Below, piece by piece: positions 59,145 through 64,000 of a stretch of DNA of 64,000 bases (its first letter is position 1; every line of letters starts with the position of its first letter). The stretch comes from Pegoplata infirma (Eukaryota > Arthropoda > Insecta > Diptera > Anthomyiidae). A model generated the notes under the pieces. It had not been told where the DNA came from and ran no database searches. It saw nothing but the letters and a program-made list of their open reading frames with translations. A program made the position numbers and the translations under genes. The stretch lies in NCBI GenBank assembly GCA_963921195.1, contig OY992540.1:39455890-39519889 (forward strand), written 5' to 3'.

Positions 59145-60530
59145 AAACAAATGAGAGTGTTAAATTCGGCTGTGCCGAATCTATTATACCCTCCAACATG
59201 TAAAAAAATTAAAAAAAAAAATTTTTGACAGGGGCGTTGTTTTAAGGGGGGCAAGGTAGGGGGAGGGGTCGGTGAGCTGGGGTGACTCCTTGGCCCTCAC
59301 GGTATAAGTTTACAAGTCCATTTTTGTCTGCTTTGTGCACTTAAGTATTATAGTTTTATAATTATTTTAAATATTTTTTTATCCACGCCCTTAAAAGAGG
59401 GGCGCACAGTGCCACATTTGGCCAATCTAGCACGACAAAAATAAAAAAAAAAATATCCCCAATTTTTATGATTTGTTTGTATATATTATAAAACATTCCT
59501 AATAACACGGAAATACTCATATAAGAACTATAATTCTATTCGTTATTAAGATGTGGGTGCATAAAGTTGCAACTTGTAAAATCCTGAAAGTAGTGTTCAT
59601 TATTTCGCATTGATTAAGTCGATTTTAAACTGTTGTAACTTTTTAACAAAAAAATATATTTATACACTCTTTTTTGGTAATTTTAAAGGATATTTAAAGG
59701 CTTTAAGTCATATCTTTTCTTCTTTTTTTAAACAATTTTTTATATTTTTTATTAAATTTTTAACATAATAAAAAATTTTGAAAAGAAAATTATATATTTA
59801 TTTTTTTTATGGAATAGAACTTTTATGTTTGGTCTCTATTGGTCGCCAGACTTTTTCAGACATATTGACCAATATCCATAGTACTTATTTCAACGGCTAA
59901 CTTTTGCGACCGTCTGCGACGCCGACTACAGTGGGGCGATATGTAAACCTTGTTTTTACATATTTTGTAAACATATTTTTAATAAGTGGGCGTGGCAGTT
60001 GTCTGACCGCCCCCTTTATTTGTGATATTATTTCTACAGTCCTTCAGAGTATATATACCAAGTTTAAAGAAATTACAACCAAAATTAAATATTTTTTAAA
60101 AAGTGGGCGTGGCAGTTAACTGGCCTCCCATATTTTTCATAATCTTGTTTTTGAAGTCAAAACGAACATTTATACCGAATTTCCAGTCAATATAAATATA
60201 AGTGGATTTTTGTTGTCCTAGATTGGCCAAATGTGGCACTGTGGGGCGGAGCAAAAAAGCGAAATTTTTTAATCCACTGGGTCCAAGCGCAGGACAATAA
60301 GCTTCTACGAACATAAAAATGTCTCATTTGGTTCACAAAAATACAAAAAAACGTCAAAAAAATTTGCATTTTTAAGAGGTTGGTGTTGTTCTTCAAGGGG
60401 AACAAAAAAAAAAAAACAAGTGGGAGTGTTAAATTCGGCTGTGCCGAATCTATTAAACCCTCCAACATGTAAAAAAAATAAAAAATAAAATTTGACAGGG
60501 GCGTTGTTTTAAGGGGGGCAAGGTAGTGTT
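59145..60530 (-). repeat. Repeat family A, diverged copy with a repeated end
   Basis: Opens GAGAGTGTTAAATTCGGCTG at 59152 and the same 110 bp recur at about 60417-60528. A MITE splits it at 59405-60243. Confidence 0.7.
59405..60243. mobile_element. MITE with 26-bp perfect inverted ends and GGGCG duplication
   Basis: CACAGTGCCACATTTGGCCA plus ATCTAG at the left is exactly inverted at the right. GGGCG lies at 59400-59404 and 60244-60248. Internally it has two GTGGGCGTGGCAGTT motifs. Superfamily not assigned. Confidence 0.8.
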
Positions 60531-60721
60531 TGTTGACAATTTTATTTACACATTTTTGTGTAAAATATTTGAATTCACGGAAAATATTTATAATTTGCTG
60601 TGTTTAATTGGTTTAAAAGTATTTTATGCATTTTGTGCTTGTATTAACATAAAATGCGTGCTACTCAACAAAAATTTACCCAATTTATAATAGTAAGTTT
60701 ACATGCGTTTTTTAGAGTGCA

Positions 60722-61399
60722 GTCCTTATATCTTAAGAGTAAAAATATTTTTTTTTTGTTATTGCAAAAACACAAATCTGTCAAAATTTTGTTGGTCATT
60801 TTCAAAATAGCGTAATTTTATGGATTTAGCAAACAAAACTTTACAATGCAAAACCCTCTAACTCATAATTTTTAAGTATTCACATTAAAGATCAAAACTT
60901 TAATCTTCCACAAAATCGTAATTGTACAAAATTTAAAAACCTTACTACTAAAGATTTAGAAGTCGCTTTAATAAGTATTTAAGGATATAAAACTTTAAAA
61001 ATATTTTGAATAATCGTAAAAAAATAGTTTTTTTGGTTCTCCAAAACATTTTTTTTTTTGGAGTTAGAATGTTTAAAGTATAATCCCTCGATGTATGAAT
61101 GGAAATAAGAAAGTAATATACTAAGAAAAATAAATTTAAAATCAAGCAGAGACCACTTTAAATTAAATATTAAACAGTGACGAAAGATAACAAGGTTTGT
61201 TTTTGTTTAATATGTTTCTAGATTTTAGAGGTAAATTTTTCTTAAACTTTTGATTTTACCAAGTGTCCGGGCAACTTTTAATTCTACTAGAGCTAAAAAA
61301 AATATGTGGAACAAATTTTAGGCGAACTGGTATAAATTAATCTGGGGAGATAAGCAATCAAAGATTTGAATATTTGAACATTTCTAAAAAAATAAAATA
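60722..61399. other. Non-coding, nothing recognised
   Basis: AT-rich, no gene or element boundary. Confidence 0.4.
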
Positions 61400-62210
61400 A
61401 AATTATATTCAGCCAAGGCCGACCATACCCTACACCAGTGTTTTCCGGAAAATGGGTCCCAAATCCAAACATGGACTGATTGATCTGTCTTTTGTCAAAT
61501 CTTTAACAAGTGTAGAAAACACTCACAAACGAAATTTAAGTGAAATATTCTTATATTTGTTGCCAATAAATCGCTTTAAGTGAATATCGGCCGAAATTTT
61601 CATATGGGGCCCACGATGAAAATATAAAACAAAAATCGTGTAATTATAATCAGATTTGATTTGTTTATTCAAGTACTCGTTAAACACACTAAATAATAAA
61701 TATTTAAATAAAATACTTTCTATTTTCATCAAATTTTATATATTTATGTGAATATCGGGAGACTGGTTTGTATGGGAGCTACAAGAAAAACAGGTCCGAT
61801 TCTTTTAACAATTGGAACGGAGATTTGTGAGTACAAAACACGTTTACCTGTCTTATTTCGAAAGGATACCTAATAAAATACGGTTGTAAGGGTCATTTGA
61901 CCCATATTTGATGCGACGTTTGTATGGGAGGTAGGTCAAGACATGGACCGATTTTTTTTTTCAATTTCAATAACGTTCGTCCTTGAGTCAAAAGAAGATT
62001 AAGTTTCAAATTTTAGTAAAATCAGATAAAAATTGTCGGCCTGTATCGTGCGCACAACGTTTACATGGACGAACATCGCTAAATCGACTCAAAAAGTGAT
62101 TCTGAGTCTATCGGTATGCTTGAAAGTGGGTCTAGGACCAATATTTCGGGTAGTTACAAACATCAGCACAAATTCATTATAGTACCATAGAGTGGTGTAG
62201 GGTGTAAAAA
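61400..62210 (-). repeat. Repeat family C, copy 3
   Basis: GCCAAGGCCGACCATACCCT, CCGGAAAATGGGTCC, CTGTATCGTGCGCACAACG, and the closing AGAGTGGTGTAGGGTGTAAA. The GACGGA core is mostly lost here. Confidence 0.75.
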
Positions 62211-62622
62211 TGTCTTGCGACATATAAAATTTATTAATTTCGATGCGCTGAGCACGAATATAAAACAAAATTTAGATCTACCGAACGGTTTAAATTAAAA
62301 TGGCAGTTTTTTTCTACGTTTAAGTAATTAAAAAAAATAGAAAATTTTCTAACCTTAAACTTTCATTTAAAATTAATTTGAGCTAAATCCCTTAAATCAA
62401 AATTTTGGTTTTTTATAATTTTTTTACCAAAAACTCTAAGCTTTAATCGAAAGGCGCCATTGGTCGGTCAGTGGAAAAATATTTTGATTTTTTTTTTTAA
62501 TTTCTTGAACTTAAAAAAAAAATTTTTTGCCAAATTTCAATAGGTGATATCTCAAAAAACATAGGAACGATTTCCGATTTTTTTTGTATATTCGTATTCA
62601 ACATGCAAAAATTAATAAAAAT
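62211..62622. repeat. Unclassified repeat related to 36650-37237
   Basis: CTCTAAGCTTTAATCGAAAG and CCATTGGTCGG, then a GATATCTCAAAAAAC phrase as at 36837. Confidence 0.45.
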
Positions 62623-63280
62623 CAAGTAGAAAAGTTAAATTCGACTTTGCCGAATCTACGAATACCCTCCACAATGCATTTTTTTTAAAGGATAGTACAT
62701 TTTTTAACGTGAAAAAATTAACAATTTTGATTAGAAATATTTTATTTTGAGTAAAAAACTCTTTTTTTGTCATTTAAAAAAAAAAAATTAAAATTTTTTT
62801 GAGTGTAAAATTTTTTTCGAGTGTAATGTTTTTTTTTTAGTGTAAAAATGTATCTGAGTACGTATGTACACAAAATATTGTCATTTTTGTTAAAAAAAAA
62901 CTAAATGTTTATTTTGTGTAAAATTTTTTTTGAGTGTAAAATTTTTTTTACGTGTAAATTTTTTTTTACCAATGCCTTTAAAACTAACAAGTTTAAAAAG
63001 CATTGCTTTAAAATTAAACAAGTTTGAAAAGCGTTGTTTAGTTACCACCAATGCTTTTAAAACTTGTTAAAACACGTGGCATTTTAGATGAAACTAATCT
63101 GAAATTCAGGGTTTTGCTTCAAAAGTTATGAACCACTGGACCGATTGAGCTGAAATTTAATACCAAATAGACCTTGGAACGTCAAAGATACATGCCAAGC
63201 TTCAGGAGTCTCATTATTGTCCTTCGAAAGTTATAGTGTTTTTTTATCTCATAAATTCGCGAAACACCCTTGACGGAACT
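62623..63280 (-). repeat. Repeat family B, copy 3 (partial)
   Basis: CAAGTAGAAAAGTTAAATTC, GACTTTGCCGAATCTACG, then A/T-rich body and AATTCGCGAAACACCC at 63255-63270. Confidence 0.75.
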
Positions 63281-63870
63281 AAAAAATATTGCGATTTTAT
63301 TTTTTTATAGCTGTTTAAAAAATCACATGAAGACTTTTTTTCTTTAAACCCTCCTTAAATGTAGGAAAAATTTCAAATAGTGAAAACCATTCGACCGTTT
63401 TGATTTTTTTTTTTAATTTGTATTCAGCGCATTTAAGTTAATAAATATAATGTACTGCAAGTAGGGTTGTCAGACGGCCGGGAATGGCCAGGATTTTCCA
63501 GTTATTTTGGGTCTAGTCCAGTTTCCAGTTAAATTATAATTTATCCAGTTAAAAAAGAATTTCTTTGATTTTAACCATATTTTTTTTATATTAAATATAT
63601 TTTACATTTTTTTTTTTTTTTGGATTACTTTTTGAATAAAACAAATCTTTTCCCTACTTTTAAATGTGCTCTTTTTGCTGTATTTTCACTACTTTTTTAT
63701 TAATTTTTCTAGGATCTTGCAGTCTAGTGTTGATTTCAGCATGAATGTTGTTCTTAAATTGTCAATGATTTGTGGATTGTTTGGTGATAATTTTGCTTTT
63801 CTAATAAACACAAAAGAATAAGTCAGAAGTGGTCAAATCTGCAGATGAGACCCAGTAATTGTCGCCATTT
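63281..63870. other. Non-coding, flank of the transposase relic
   Basis: AT-rich; from about 63690 the sequence is less A/T-rich and may be upstream transposase coding sequence too worn to read. Confidence 0.4.
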
Positions 63871-64000
63871 TTTGACATCGCACGTCTAGGGAATTTTAAC
63901 TGGCCACCTGGGTTTCCCGATTTGGCTACTTCGGACTCATTTTTGTGGGATTATTTGAAAAGAAAAATCTGCGCTTACAATCTTTAGACCATTGACGAGC
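63871..64000 (+). pseudogene. Decayed mariner/Tc1-type transposase fragment
   Basis: Frame 1 from 63871 reads FDIARLGNFNWPPGFPDLAT and continues SDSFLWDYLKRK. Insect transposases of the DDD/E mariner-like group carry NWPPRSPDL followed by a D-FLWGYLK block around the last catalytic Asp, and the match is clear. An in-frame TAG sits at 63985-63987 and several consensus positions are changed, so the copy is dead. It continues past the window edge. Terminal repeats were not seen. Confidence 0.7.

Larger units (their letters stand above)
59016..60719. mobile_element. CACT...AGTG element carrying two nested repeats, CA target duplication
   Basis: Starts CACTCTAATCAAAA and ends GCGTTTTTTAGAGTG; CA at 59014-59015 and 60720-60721. 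TTTACCCAATTTATA appears near both ends. An 18-bp perfect hairpin (59041-59058 with 59071-59088, TTACCCAATTTATAGTAG) lies just inside the left end. Family A and a MITE sit within. Confidence 0.75.

Overview
The window reads as intron DNA from a large gene of a higher fly. It is strongly AT-rich and almost empty of coding sequence, and it is built from layered transposable-element debris. The repeat families, the A/T-run style and an ADAM exon with large introns suggest a calyptrate fly such as a blow fly or house-fly relative; that placement is inference. The only convincing host exon is at 14461-14607 on the + strand. It encodes 49 residues of an ADAM (reprolysin) propeptide, most like the fly gene mind-meld, flanked by a clear acceptor and donor. 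No neighbouring exon was recognised, so most of the window is probably an intron of at least 14 kb on the left and up to 49 kb on the right.

Layout. 0-8 kb: simple repeats, small hairpins and repeat fragments. 8.2-12.0 kb: a nested stack of four elements, whose innermost is a 1.45 kb hAT-type element with a perfect 8-bp target duplication. 12.0-14.2 kb: a hAT MITE and two fragments carrying a hammerhead-ribozyme-like motif. 14.46 kb: the ADAM exon. 15-19 kb: a foldback element, a MITE and a long palindrome that runs into a 200-N assembly gap. 19.4-21.7 kb: another nested element and a head-to-head 21-bp satellite. 23.4-26.8 kb: five copies of a tRNA-Lys primer-binding-site-like motif, with two CACT...AGTG elements. 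28.6-33.8 kb: repeats of the A and B types and a large foldback locus carrying two insertions. 35.2-36.6 kb: a 5'-truncated LINE with a reverse transcriptase ORF on the - strand, inserted into a MITE. 37-44 kb: more A, B and C repeats. 45.7-50.9 kb: minisatellites interrupted by a 1 kb foldback. 52.4-57.6 kb: a hAT MITE and two foldbacks. 59.0-60.7 kb: a three-layer nested element. 61.4-63.3 kb: C and B repeats. The right edge holds a decayed mariner/Tc1-type transposase fragment.

Two themes link the parts. First, element ends can be placed to the base where a related uninterrupted copy or a duplicated target exists. This gives three hAT-type 8-bp duplications and a set of CACT...AGTG elements with pyrimidine-purine 2-bp duplications. 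Second, at least seven long inverted repeats sit in what is probably one transcribed intron. The pre-mRNA could therefore form a lot of double-stranded RNA; this is inference. No operons, bacterial regulatory sites, CRISPR arrays, rRNA genes or intact tRNA genes were seen.
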